A stretch of 64,000 nucleotides of DNA, taken from the NCBI RefSeq assembly GCF_001718415.1, contig NZ_CP013377.1, positions 1,240,001 through 1,304,000 of the forward strand, given 5' to 3'. This DNA comes from Burkholderia pseudomultivorans. GTDB lineage: Bacteria; Pseudomonadota; Gammaproteobacteria; Burkholderiales; Burkholderiaceae. Under the pieces are notes generated by a model. It was not told the origin of the DNA. It saw only the letters and a program-made list of their open reading frames with translations, and made no database searches. Position 1 is the stretch's first letter. Every line of letters begins with the position of its first letter. Below, one piece after another: positions 1-7,898 of this stretch. The translations under genes were made by a program, and so were the position numbers.

Positions 1-2
1 AG

Positions 3-431
3 GACCTGTGCGGCAAGCGGGTCGGCACGATCAAGGGCGCATCGTGGACGCCGAAGCTGCGCGCGGTGTCGGACGGCGCGTGCAAGGCGGCCGGGCGCGG
101 CGAAATCGCGATCCTCGAGTTCCCGACCTCGCCGGAAGCGACGTCCGCACTGATGTCGAAGGCGGTCGACGTGCAGATCGAGGACGCGGCCGTCGCGCAG
201 GGCATTCCGAAGCAGACGAACGGACGCATCGAGCTCAGCTCGACCGCGCTGCTGTATCCGATCGTGATCGGGCTGGGCGTGACCAAGGGCGATGGCGGAT
301 TGCAGCACGCGCTGGAAGGCGCGCTCGACGATGCGAAGCGCAGCGGCGAGTACGGCAGCCTCGTGAAGAAATACGGATTGCAGGAACCGACGCAGGCCGA
401 CGTCGCGACAGCACTCGGTACTGCGAAGTAA
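3..431 (+). CDS. Amino-acid-type ABC transporter substrate-binding protein (C-terminal part)
   Basis: The open frame enters from the left edge, so only the last 142 residues are visible. They include DLCGKRVGTIKG near the edge, which resembles the second-lobe start of periplasmic solute-binding protein family 3 (polar amino acid/opine binders), and a Lys-rich end. The protein should capture a small polar solute in the periplasm and deliver it to the permease-ATPase encoded 93 bp downstream on the same strand. The signal peptide and most ligand-binding residues lie outside the window, so the substrate cannot be read. The first in-frame GTG at 66 is internal and is not a start. Confidence 0.8.
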   Translation, partial: DLCGKRVGTIKGASWTPKLRAVSDGACKAAGRGEIAILEFPTSPEATSALMSKAVDVQIEDAAVAQGIPKQTNGRIELSSTALLYPIVIGLGVTKGDGGLQHALEGALDDAKRSGEYGSLVKKYGLQEPTQADVATALGTAK

Positions 432-524
432 TCGCGACGACGTGACGACTGCACCGCGCCGATGCGCGGGTTAGCCCGATGCGCGCCGCGCGGCCGCTTC
501 ATCATTCCGGTTGAGGAGTCTTCG

Positions 525-2027
525 ATGCAGTTCGACTGGCACTACGCGTTGCAGCTGTTGTGGGACAAGGATTTCTGGCGCGCCTGCGTCGTCGTGGTCA
601 AGCTCAGCGTGTCCGCGTGGCTGCTTGGCGTGCTGCTCGGCTTTCCGGTCGCGCTGGCGAGGCAGTCGCATCACGCGGCGCTGAAACGGGTCGCGGCCGT
701 GTACATCTGGTTCTTTCGCAGCCTGCCGCTGCTCGTGCTGCTCGTGTTCATCTACAACCTGCCGCAGGTGTTTCCGGCGACCAGCGCGGTGCTGTCCGAC
801 CCGTTCACGGCCGGCCTGATCGCGATGGTACTGAGCGAGACCGCGTATTTCGCGGAGATCCATCGCGGCGGGATCCTGTCGGTGCCGCGCGGTCAGCTCG
901 AGGCCGGCCGCGCGCTCGGCATCCGCTTCACCGGGATCCAGCGGATGATCGTGATGCCGCAGGCGATCCGCATCGCGCTGCCGGCGCTCGCGAACGAGTT
1001 CATCACGATCGTGAAGCTGACCTCGCTGGTGTCGGTGATCTCGCTCGCCGAGATCCTGCTCGTCGGACAGCGGCTGTACACGCAGAATTTCCTCGTGTTC
1101 GAAACGATGCTGGCCGTCGCGTTCTATTACGTGCTGATCGTCACGGTGTTCAGCCGCCTGCTCGCCTATCTCGAACGGCATCTCGACGTCAGCCGCCGCA
1201 CGCCGGCGCAGGCCGGGCCCGCGAGCGTCACGCTGCCGCAGTCGGCGCCGGCTGTCGCGCCGCGCCCGCGCGCGAACGCCGAGTTCGCACTGCGGATCAA
1301 GGGCGTGCAGCAGCGCTACGGCCGTCACGAAGTGCTGAAGGACATCCATCTCGACGTCGCGCCCGGCCAGGTCGTGTCGATCATCGGCCCGTCGGGTTCG
1401 GGCAAGACCTCGCTGATCCGCACCATCAACGGGCTCGCGCCGGTGAACGCGGGCGAGATCGACCTGTACGGCGCGCCGTTCATTCGCGCGGCGGGCTCGC
1501 ATCCGCCGCGCGTGCCGCACGATCGCATTCTCGACATCGGCATGGTGTTCCAGAGCTTCAACCTGTTCCCGCATCGCACCGCGCTGCAGAACGTGATGAT
1601 GGCGCCGTGCTATCACCGGCAGGCCGATACCGACGCGATCCGGCTGCAGGCGCTGGCGCTGCTGTCGAAGGTCGGAATGCTCGAGCATGCGAACAAGTAT
1701 CCGCATCAGTTGTCGGGCGGCCAGCAGCAGCGCGTCGCGATCGCGCGTGCGCTGGCCACGCGGCCGTCGATCATGCTGTTCGACGAACCGACGTCGGCGC
1801 TGGATCCGGAGCTCGTCGGCGAAGTGCTGAAGGTGGTCGAGACGTTGGCGAAGGAGGGCATGACGATGATCATCGTCACGCACGAGATGAACTTCGCGTT
1901 CAAGGTGTCGGACCGGATCGTCTTCATGGAAAACGGCCGGATCCTCTACGACGTGCCGCCCGAGCGGATTCGCGGCAGCGCCGACGCGCGCGTGAAGGAT
2001 TTCCTGCGCCATGTTCACTTCGCATGA
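525..2027 (+). CDS. Fused amino-acid ABC transporter permease/ATP-binding protein
   Basis: A 500-residue fusion of the two cytoplasmic-membrane components of a polar amino acid importer. Residues about 1-220 are a HisM/GlnP-type permease: hydrophobic segments and the coupling-helix region near LEAGRALGIRF. Residues about 250-500 are the ATPase, with Walker A GPSGSGKTS, signature LSGGQQQRVAIARAL, Walker B IMLFDEPTSALDP and the H-loop VTHEMNF. A Pro/Ala-rich linker (roughly 225-250) joins them. The ATG at 525 is chosen because TTGAGGAG lies just upstream; the frame is open further upstream but lacks a ribosome site. It sits between the binding-protein gene and the amidase gene in one apparent operon. 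The two components are usually separate genes. Confidence 0.9.
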   Translation: MQFDWHYALQLLWDKDFWRACVVVVKLSVSAWLLGVLLGFPVALARQSHHAALKRVAAVYIWFFRSLPLLVLLVFIYNLPQVFPATSAVLSDPFTAGLIAMVLSETAYFAEIHRGGILSVPRGQLEAGRALGIRFTGIQRMIVMPQAIRIALPALANEFITIVKLTSLVSVISLAEILLVGQRLYTQNFLVFETMLAVAFYYVLIVTVFSRLLAYLERHLDVSRRTPAQAGPASVTLPQSAPAVAPRPRANAEFALRIKGVQQRYGRHEVLKDIHLDVAPGQVVSIIGPSGSGKTSLIRTINGLAPVNAGEIDLYGAPFIRAAGSHPPRVPHDRILDIGMVFQSFNLFPHRTALQNVMMAPCYHRQADTDAIRLQALALLSKVGMLEHANKYPHQLSGGQQQRVAIARALATRPSIMLFDEPTSALDPELVGEVLKVVETLAKEGMTMIIVTHEMNFAFKVSDRIVFMENGRILYDVPPERIRGSADARVKDFLRHVHFA

Positions 2028-2046
2028 TGCGCGACGGGGAGGACGA

Positions 2047-3378
2047 ATGAACGCGACCGCTTGCTCGCCGCGCGAGATGGACGAACACGCCTGCATCGAC
2101 CGGGTGCGGGCTTGTCTCGCGCGCGCCGATGCGCATCCCGACGACATCGGTCTCGCATGGCCCGCGCGCCGCGACGCGGCGGCGCTGGCCGACGCGCGCG
2201 CATGGGATGCCGCGACGGGCCGCCCGGCACCGCTCGCAGGCCTCGCGCTGACGGTCAAGGCCTGCTTCGACTGCGAGGGCTGGGTCACGCATGCCGGCTC
2301 GCGCGTGCTGGCCGATGCGCCGCCCGCGTCGGCCGATGCAGCGCTGGTGGCGGCGCTGCGCCGTGCGGGAGCGGTGCTGGTCGCGCAGACCGCGATGACC
2401 GAGTTCGCGTACGGCGCGCTCGGCGTAAACCGGGCATACGGCACGCCCGCGACGCCGCTCGATGCGCGGCGCGAGCGCGTGGCCGGCGGATCGAGTTCGG
2501 GCGCGGCGGTATCGGTGGCGCTCGGCGCGGCCGACCTGTCGCTCGGCTCGGATACGAGCGGGTCGGCGCGCATTCCGGCGGCGTTCTGCGGCGTGGCCGG
2601 TTTCAAGCCGTCGCGCGGACGCTATGCGGATGCCGGCATGCGTTTCCTGTCGACCAGCTTCGACGTGCCCGGCCTGCTGGCCGCGACCGCCGGTCTGTGC
2701 CGGCGGGTCGACGCGGCGCTGCACGGCCGAACGGAGCGCCGGCCGGCGCCGGCTGTCGTGAGGGACCTGCATTTCATCGTTCCCGAGCGATTCGCGACCG
2801 ACGACGTCGATCCCGAGGTCGCGCAGGCGTTCGACGCGTGGCTGTCGCGGCTGTCCGCGCACGGCGCACGAATCGAGCGCAAGCGGCTCGACTGCGCGGC
2901 CGAGGCCGGCGCGGCGGCGCGCGCGGGCGGCATCATCGCGGCCGAGGCGTTCATGCTGCATCGCGCGCGGCTCGCAACGGACGCGGATCGCTACGATCCG
3001 CTCGTCGGCCCGCGCATCGCGGCGGGCGAGCAGGTGCGCGCGCACGACTACGCGGCGGCCTTGCTGCGGCTGAATGAGCTGGCCCGCGCGTACGACGCGG
3101 CGCTCGGCGACGCGGACGCGGTGCTGACGCCGACGGTGCCGATGCTGCCGCCGCGCATCGCCGACCTCGCCGACGAAGCCGTGTATCTCGCGCAGAACGC
3201 GCGCGCGTTCCGGTTGACCGAATTCGCGAACCGGCTCGACCTGCCGAGCATCAGCGTGCCGGCCGAGCGGCGGCGCAAGCGGCCGATCGGCCTGTTGATG
3301 ACGGGGCGGCGCGGCGACGACACGCGGCTGCTCGATGCGGCGGTGCTGGTCGAGCATGTGTTCGCCGATGCCGAATGA
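2047..3378 (+). CDS. Amidase signature family hydrolase
   Basis: A 443-residue amidase-signature enzyme. The Ser-Ser-Lys triad is visible as Lys71 (LTVKACFD), cis-Ser149 (GGSSSG) and nucleophile Ser173 (SDTSGSARIPAAFCG). The length is normal for AtzE/GatA-like hydrolases that cleave a carboxamide to acid plus ammonia. There is no N-terminal signal, so it should be cytoplasmic. It starts 19 bp after the ABC fusion gene and is followed 61 bp later by the EctC-like gene, which suggests it deamidates an imported solute or an intermediate made from it. The exact substrate cannot be inferred; it could equally be an AtzE-like biuret-type hydrolase. Confidence 0.88.
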   Translation: MNATACSPREMDEHACIDRVRACLARADAHPDDIGLAWPARRDAAALADARAWDAATGRPAPLAGLALTVKACFDCEGWVTHAGSRVLADAPPASADAALVAALRRAGAVLVAQTAMTEFAYGALGVNRAYGTPATPLDARRERVAGGSSSGAAVSVALGAADLSLGSDTSGSARIPAAFCGVAGFKPSRGRYADAGMRFLSTSFDVPGLLAATAGLCRRVDAALHGRTERRPAPAVVRDLHFIVPERFATDDVDPEVAQAFDAWLSRLSAHGARIERKRLDCAAEAGAAARAGGIIAAEAFMLHRARLATDADRYDPLVGPRIAAGEQVRAHDYAAALLRLNELARAYDAALGDADAVLTPTVPMLPPRIADLADEAVYLAQNARAFRLTEFANRLDLPSISVPAERRRKRPIGLLMTGRRGDDTRLLDAAVLVEHVFADAE

Positions 3379-3439
3379 TCCGCTTTCCGGCGGCAAGGAC
3401 GGCCTTGCCATTTCTCATCTTCATTGCTCAGAGGTACTC

Positions 3440-3838
3440 ATGATTGTCGTAAGATCGGCCGATATCGCCCATACCGAACGCCACGCGCACGGTCCCGGCT
3501 GGGACAGCAAGCGGATGATCGTCAAGCAGGACGGCGTCGGCTACTCGGTTCACGAGACGCGCGTGCATGAAGGCGCGGAACTGCATCTGCACTACAAGAA
3601 CCATTTCGAGACCAACTACTGCGTCGCGGGCGAAGGGGAAGTCGTCGACACGGCGACCGGCACCGTGCATCGCATCGCGCCCGGCACGATCTACGCGCTG
3701 AACCTGAACGATCCGCATATCCTGCGCGCGACGCGCGGCGACCTGCATCTCGTCTGCGTGTTCAACCCGCCGCTGACCGGGCGCGAGACGCACCGCGAGG
3801 ACGGCAGCTATGCGCTGCCGGCCGGCGAGGAGAGCTGA
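3440..3838 (+). CDS. Orphan ectoine synthase-like cupin (EctC family)
   Basis: A 132-residue single-domain cupin with the full-length EctC pattern: HYKNHFETNYCVAGEGEV, APGTIYALNLNDPH and the C-terminal VCVFNPPLTGRETHREDGSY. Glu57, Tyr85 and His93 fall at the positions I recall as the iron ligands of characterised ectoine synthases, so the metal site looks intact. EctC closes N-gamma-acetyl-diaminobutyrate to ectoine by loss of water. No ectA, ectB or ectD is present here; the neighbours are an importer, an amidase, a GntR regulator and a DUF1989 protein. That context argues for a catabolic or side-reaction role rather than osmolyte synthesis. The start is set by AGAGG 6 bp before ATG 3440. 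Confidence 0.85.
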   Translation: MIVVRSADIAHTERHAHGPGWDSKRMIVKQDGVGYSVHETRVHEGAELHLHYKNHFETNYCVAGEGEVVDTATGTVHRIAPGTIYALNLNDPHILRATRGDLHLVCVFNPPLTGRETHREDGSYALPAGEES

Positions 3839-3903
3839 AGAACGGCGAGCCTCGGCCCGCGCGCCGCGCCCGTGCGGCATGCGGGCACCCGCCGACGCGG
3901 CGC

Positions 3904-4578
3904 TCAGGCTGCGTCGCGCTGGCTGCGCCTGATCGCTTCGACGAGCATCCGCTCGGAATCGTCGAGATAGCGCGCGAGCGTGGTGACGGCCTCGCTGCGG
4001 CGGTTTTGCGTGAGCAGGTCGTAGATCTGGTATTCGCGCTGGATCCAGTCGGGCGTCTGCACGCGTTTCTCGTCGGGATCGGACGCGAACACGAGACGCA
4101 GCTGCGCGGAGATCGTACGGAAGAATTCGTCGAGCAGCGCGGACTTCTGCAGCGCGACGATATGCTGGTGAAAGCGCAGGCTGTGCGTGCCGACCGCCTG
4201 CCAGTTTTCCTTCGCGAGTTCGCGCTCGGCCGCGCGGATCGCCGCCTGCATTTTCTCGAGCAGCGGCGGTTGCGCGAGTTCGGCCGTATTCAGCGCATGC
4301 AGTTCGAGCGTGCGGCGCGCGACATAAAGATCGCGTACATCCTGGCGATTGAGCGTGCGCACGACGACGCCCTTGTGCCGCACGAACGTGACGAGCCCTT
4401 CGCGGCCGAGCTGATGCAGGACTTCGCGAAGCGAGTTGCGTGACGTGTCGTATTCGGCTGCGAGGTCCATTTCGATCAGCGCGGTGCCGGGCGGCAGCTT
4501 GCCGCTGATGATGTGCTCGCGCAGTTGATGGCTGATCCGGTCGGCGACCGATTGTCCTCTCGCTTTTTCGCTTGCCAT
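3904..4578 (-). CDS. GntR family regulator, FCD (FadR-like) subfamily
   Basis: A 224-residue repressor/activator. Residues about 8-75 are a GntR winged helix (ADRISHQLREHIISGKLPPG, then TSRNSLREVLHQLGREGLV). Residues about 80-215 are an all-helical FCD ligand-binding domain. It faces the ABC-amidase-EctC operon tail to tail and is probably co-transcribed with the DUF1989 gene upstream of it (78-bp gap). FCD regulators commonly bind short TTGT/ACAA-type dyads; one such dyad (5606-5620) lies ahead of the DUF1989 gene. The likely role is substrate-responsive control of this catabolic module. The effector is unknown. Confidence 0.9.
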   Translation of the reverse strand: MASEKARGQSVADRISHQLREHIISGKLPPGTALIEMDLAAEYDTSRNSLREVLHQLGREGLVTFVRHKGVVVRTLNRQDVRDLYVARRTLELHALNTAELAQPPLLEKMQAAIRAAERELAKENWQAVGTHSLRFHQHIVALQKSALLDEFFRTISAQLRLVFASDPDEKRVQTPDWIQREYQIYDLLTQNRRSEAVTTLARYLDDSERMLVEAIRRSQRDAA

Positions 4579-4656
4579 GCTGTTCGTTCGCTCCTGTCCT
4601 GATCGTGCGCCGCCGGCGTGGCCGGCCGGCGGCGTTGCGTCATTCTACGGGCTTTG

Positions 4657-5517
4657 TCACGCGTTCCCGTCGTGCTGCCAGTCGGCGCGCGGCGGCTGCA
4701 TCCCGTGCTGGCCGCGATACGGCGCGACGGGCGGCGACGACCAGCCTTCGAGCAGCGTCGCATCGAGCGCGTAGATCTCGACGCCGAGCGGCCGGCACAC
4801 GTCGATCGGATCGCGCGCGTCGGGGCCCCACATCGGCACCGACAGGTCGCCGCCCGGGCACGTCGACATCGCGCACAGCAGGTCGATTTCCGCGAAGAAC
4901 TCGAGATAGTCGCCGGGTTTCGCGGGGCAGGCCTTCATGAAGTACTTGTCGTCGTCGTTCAGGCCCGTGCACTGGAACACGTTGAGCACGTCGTGCACGT
5001 CGAATTCGGTCAGCCCGTACGGCGCGACCGCGCGCACCAGGTTCGAATGGCAGTGGAAGTGGAAATCCTCGCCGGTCAGCAGCTTGTTCACGTACGGATC
5101 GCAGCGCGTGCCGAGCAGGTCGTGCACGCGGCCGCCGTCGCTGTCGACGCCGTAGTCGGCCAGCGTGTCGTCGGTGATCGTCGCCATCGGGCGCAGATAC
5201 GGCAGCGTCGACCACAGGCGGTCGAAGGTCGTCACGTGCGCGGCCTGCAGCTGGCGCGTGCGCGACGCCCACATGCGCTCGCGCGGATTGTGCAGGTTCC
5301 ACATGTTGAAGTCGGCGACCTGCGGACCTTCCAGCGTGACGATGCGAAACACGTGGCCGGCCGGCACCGTCCACGCGAACCCACTGCGGATCGGCACGAC
5401 ATGCGACTCGATGCGCCGGCGCGCGTCCTGGCGCTGCGCGATTGCGGAATAAAAGGACTTGTCGACGTTCAGGACGGAGCCTTTGGTGACCTGGTAGGCG
5501 GCGGGATAGTTCGACAT
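4657..5517 (-). CDS. DUF1989 / urea carboxylase-associated family protein
   Basis: A 286-residue cytoplasmic protein of the DUF1989 family: SGFAWTVPAGHVFRIVTLEG, the QVADFNMWN segment, HSNLVRAVAPYGL, and a Cys-containing CPGGDLSVPMWG near residue 225. Members sit beside urea/guanidine carboxylase and amidolyase genes, and their biochemical role is not settled. Here no carboxylase is present; partners are the GntR gene 78 bp downstream and the oppositely oriented amidase/EctC operon. Shared context suggests it acts in the same nitrogen-compound pathway. ATG 5517 opens on MSNYPAAYQV and directly follows a promoter region containing the 5606 palindrome. Confidence 0.85.
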   Translation of the reverse strand: MSNYPAAYQVTKGSVLNVDKSFYSAIAQRQDARRRIESHVVPIRSGFAWTVPAGHVFRIVTLEGPQVADFNMWNLHNPRERMWASRTRQLQAAHVTTFDRLWSTLPYLRPMATITDDTLADYGVDSDGGRVHDLLGTRCDPYVNKLLTGEDFHFHCHSNLVRAVAPYGLTEFDVHDVLNVFQCTGLNDDDKYFMKACPAKPGDYLEFFAEIDLLCAMSTCPGGDLSVPMWGPDARDPIDVCRPLGVEIYALDATLLEGWSSPPVAPYRGQHGMQPPRADWQHDGNA

Positions 5518-5605
5518 GGCACGGTGCTCTCGGACGGGGTTGGGAGATGCGGATATCCGGCCGAACTCCTTTGTGGTGGCCGGTCAGGCGTCAATTTCGA
5601 TGTTT

Positions 5606-5620
5606 GATTGTTCAACAATC
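5606..5620. promoter_or_regulatory. Palindrome, candidate GntR operator
   Basis: GATTGTT-C-AACAATC is a perfect 15-bp dyad, 89 bp upstream of the DUF1989 start codon on the minus strand. The size and TTGT/ACAA core are typical of FCD-type GntR operators, and a GntR gene is the next gene in the same operon. The assignment is inferred from position and form. Confidence 0.55.
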
Positions 5621-5712
5621 TGTTGGCGCTGCGGGGAGTATAGGGCGAAGCCGGGGAGGCGTGTCAATGGGTGGAAAGTACGGAGGGGAGCGCGCGCGAC
5701 GCGCCATAAAAA

Positions 5713-5736
5713 AACCGCCGGCATGTGCCGGCGGTT
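5713..5736 (-). terminator. Rho-independent terminator for the 5775-6320 gene
   Basis: AACCGCCGGC and GCCGGCGGTT pair around a 4-base loop (ATGT). On the minus strand the stem runs straight into a T tract (the A run at 5708-5714 on the + strand). It lies 39 bp past the stop codon of the gene at 5775. Confidence 0.85.
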
Positions 5737-5774
5737 GCGATGCGAGCCTCGCGGCCCGGGCGACGCGAAACGCG

Positions 5775-6320
5775 TCAGGCCTTGATTTCCGGCCCGCGTG
5801 CGGCCGGTACGGCCGGTGCGTTCGGTACGGCAGGGGCGGCCGATCGTGCTGCCGGCCGGGCCGGCACGATCACGACGACCGGTTCGGGCATGACCCACGC
5901 CGGCATCGCGAACCCGACCGGCTGCGGCATCGGCATCGCGAACGCGTTGGCGAGCGCGATGTGCTGTAGCGCCATCATCTGCTGCTGCATGGCGATCATC
6001 TGCGCCTGGGCGGCCTGCATCTGATACCGGGCCGCCTGCATCTGCCGCATCGCGGCCTCCGGCGGCATGCCGCCCGACGACGTGGCGGTCTGCATCTCGA
6101 AGCTCGCGCCGCCGTGCGGGCTGCGCCAGCTCCACGTGCTGACCTTCATCGGGCCGACGGCGGTCTGCACCGTGCGTGTCTCGGCTTTCACGGGCACGGC
6201 CTGCCCGTTGACATTGACGAACATCGGCTGTGCGGCGGGGGCGGCGTCGGCCTGCCCGGCTATCGCGAACACCGGCATCAGCGCCAGTGCGCCCGCCGCC
6301 ATGGACGAACGGAATCGCAT
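5775..6320 (-). CDS. Exported Met/Gln/Ala-rich protein of unknown function
   Basis: A 181-residue protein, not recognised. The start at 6320 is chosen over an in-frame ATG at 6392 because GGAG lies 8 bp upstream and the product then opens with a signal peptide (MRFRSSMAAGALALMPVFA, cleavage around AGQADA). Residues about 85-125 form a low-complexity helix dense in Met, Gln and Ala (MRQMQAARYQMQAAQAQM), probably a coiled coil. The C-terminus is Pro/Ala-rich. It is likely periplasmic or surface-associated. It is monocistronic, with its own terminator, and transcribed away from the exporter gene at 6628. Confidence 0.7.
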   Translation of the reverse strand: MRFRSSMAAGALALMPVFAIAGQADAAPAAQPMFVNVNGQAVPVKAETRTVQTAVGPMKVSTWSWRSPHGGASFEMQTATSSGGMPPEAAMRQMQAARYQMQAAQAQMIAMQQQMMALQHIALANAFAMPMPQPVGFAMPAWVMPEPVVVIVPARPAARSAAPAVPNAPAVPAARGPEIKA

Positions 6321-6627
6321 CTTGGTATCTCCATCAAACGATACTGATCGAATCGACATTGAAGCCATCGTGCGGCTCACGGAATGAGCCACTGGCGACT
6401 ATGCAGCGGCAGGCTTAAAGCAGGATTAAAAACGGCGGCTGGCCGCACCGCTTCGCAGGCGCGCTGCGCCGCCGGCTGCAATCGGCACTCAACCTCGTCC
6501 ACGCCAGGGTAAATCGCGTCGAACCGCGCAACAACAGGCACAATACGCCATTCGACGCGTTGCGCACGCGCGTTCGCCATTCGAACAGCGCGCGGTCGCG
6601 ACGTCGCCTGCCTTTTTCCCGGTCGTC
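6321..6627. other. Divergent intergenic region
   Basis: 307 bp between two divergent genes, so it should hold both promoters. A 6-bp stem hairpin (GGCTCA, loop CGGAA, TGAGCC; 6374-6390) sits in the probable leader of the minus-strand gene. No convincing -35/-10 pair or operator was found. Confidence 0.5.
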
Positions 6628-7875
6628 ATGAATCCCACATCCACTTCCGCGCGCGGGTCGAACTCGCCGCGCTTCCTGCTGTTCCTGATCTGCCTGTTCG
6701 CGTCCGCCGGTCAGCTCGCGATCGACATCTACGTGCCGGCGCTGCCCGACATGGCGCGTTCGTTCGCGACGACGCCGCAGGCGATCCAGTCGAGCGTGTC
6801 GGGCTACATGGCGGCCTACGCGCTCGGCCAGCTGATCTTCGGTCCGATCGCCGACGCGTACGGACGCAAGCGCGTGCTCGCGTTCGGCCTCGTGATCTAC
6901 ACGATCGGTTGCCTGCTGTCGCTCGGCGCGCCGAACCTCGAGACCTTCGTGCTTGCGCGTGCGCTGCAGGGCTTCGGCATCGCGACCACCAACCTGCTGG
7001 CGAAGGCGATCATCACCGATTCGTTCTCCGGGCAGGCGCTGATGCATGCGTTCACCTACATGTCGATCGCGTGGGGCCTTGCGCCGATCGTCGCGCCGGT
7101 GATCGGCGCGCATCTGCAGACCTGGTTCGGCTGGCGCTCCTGCCTCGTGTTCCTGCTCGTGTATTCGCTGGCGATGTGGGCGCTGCTATGGCATTACAAG
7201 GAGACGCTGCGCCAGCCCGTGCATCTCGAACCGCGCACGCTGATGGCGAATGCGGGCAAGGTGCTGTCGAGCCCGGTGTTCCAGAGCTGCTTCCTCGCGC
7301 AGGGGCTGTGCTACAGCATCCTGCTGGTGTTCAACATCGTCGGGCCGTTCATGGTGCAGAACACGCTGCACCGGCCGCCGACCTTCTTCGGCTATCTCGC
7401 GCTCGGGATCGGGCTGATGTATTTCCTCGGCGGCCTGTCGAACCGGATCCACGGGCCGCGGCTGCCGAGCGCCGAACAGCGGCTGCGCATCGGCGCGCGC
7501 GTGATGGCGGGCGCATCGCTCGCGATGCTGGTGCTCGGGCTGACGGTCGGCCTGCGCGTATGGACGCTCGCGACGCCGGTGCTCGTGATGGGCTTCTGCG
7601 CCGGCGCGATGTATCCGACGCTGATGGCGAAGGGCAATTCGCTGTTTCCGCATATCGCGGGCCTGACGAGCGCGATCCTCGGATGTGCGCTGCTGCTCGT
7701 GTCGTCGGCGATGATGGGGCTCGCGGGGTTCGTGTCGGTGCAGGTGCTGACGCCGCTCGCGGTGTTCTTCGTCGCGCTGTCGCTGGTCGTCGTGTGGATG
7801 GTGACCAAGCTGCTGCGTTATCTGACGCAGCAGCAGGCGGCGAGCGTTGTGTGCGGGAGTGGGGAGGTGGCGTAG
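6628..7875 (+). CDS. MFS multidrug exporter, Bcr/CflA family
   Basis: A 415-residue inner-membrane protein with about 12 transmembrane segments. The opening IDIYVPALPDMARSF and the loop motif FGPIADAYGRKRVL are hallmarks of the DHA1 Bcr/CflA drug:proton antiporters. It should export small toxic compounds using the proton gradient. The start at 6628 precedes a short polar N-terminus before the first membrane helix. It is the last gene before a hairpin (7881-7898) and stands alone on its strand. No regulator is adjacent, and the substrate cannot be predicted. Confidence 0.88.
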   Translation: MNPTSTSARGSNSPRFLLFLICLFASAGQLAIDIYVPALPDMARSFATTPQAIQSSVSGYMAAYALGQLIFGPIADAYGRKRVLAFGLVIYTIGCLLSLGAPNLETFVLARALQGFGIATTNLLAKAIITDSFSGQALMHAFTYMSIAWGLAPIVAPVIGAHLQTWFGWRSCLVFLLVYSLAMWALLWHYKETLRQPVHLEPRTLMANAGKVLSSPVFQSCFLAQGLCYSILLVFNIVGPFMVQNTLHRPPTFFGYLALGIGLMYFLGGLSNRIHGPRLPSAEQRLRIGARVMAGASLAMLVLGLTVGLRVWTLATPVLVMGFCAGAMYPTLMAKGNSLFPHIAGLTSAILGCALLLVSSAMMGLAGFVSVQVLTPLAVFFVALSLVVVWMVTKLLRYLTQQQAASVVCGSGEVA

Positions 7876-7880
7876 GGGCG

Positions 7881-7898
7881 GGCGGCCAGCCGGCCGCC
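7881..7898. terminator. Hairpin between convergent genes
   Basis: GGCGGCC and GGCCGCC form a 7-bp stem with a 4-base loop (AGCC) in the 23-bp gap between the convergent 6628 and 7899 genes. No T tract follows, so it is at best a weak or Rho-assisted bidirectional terminator. Confidence 0.45.
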
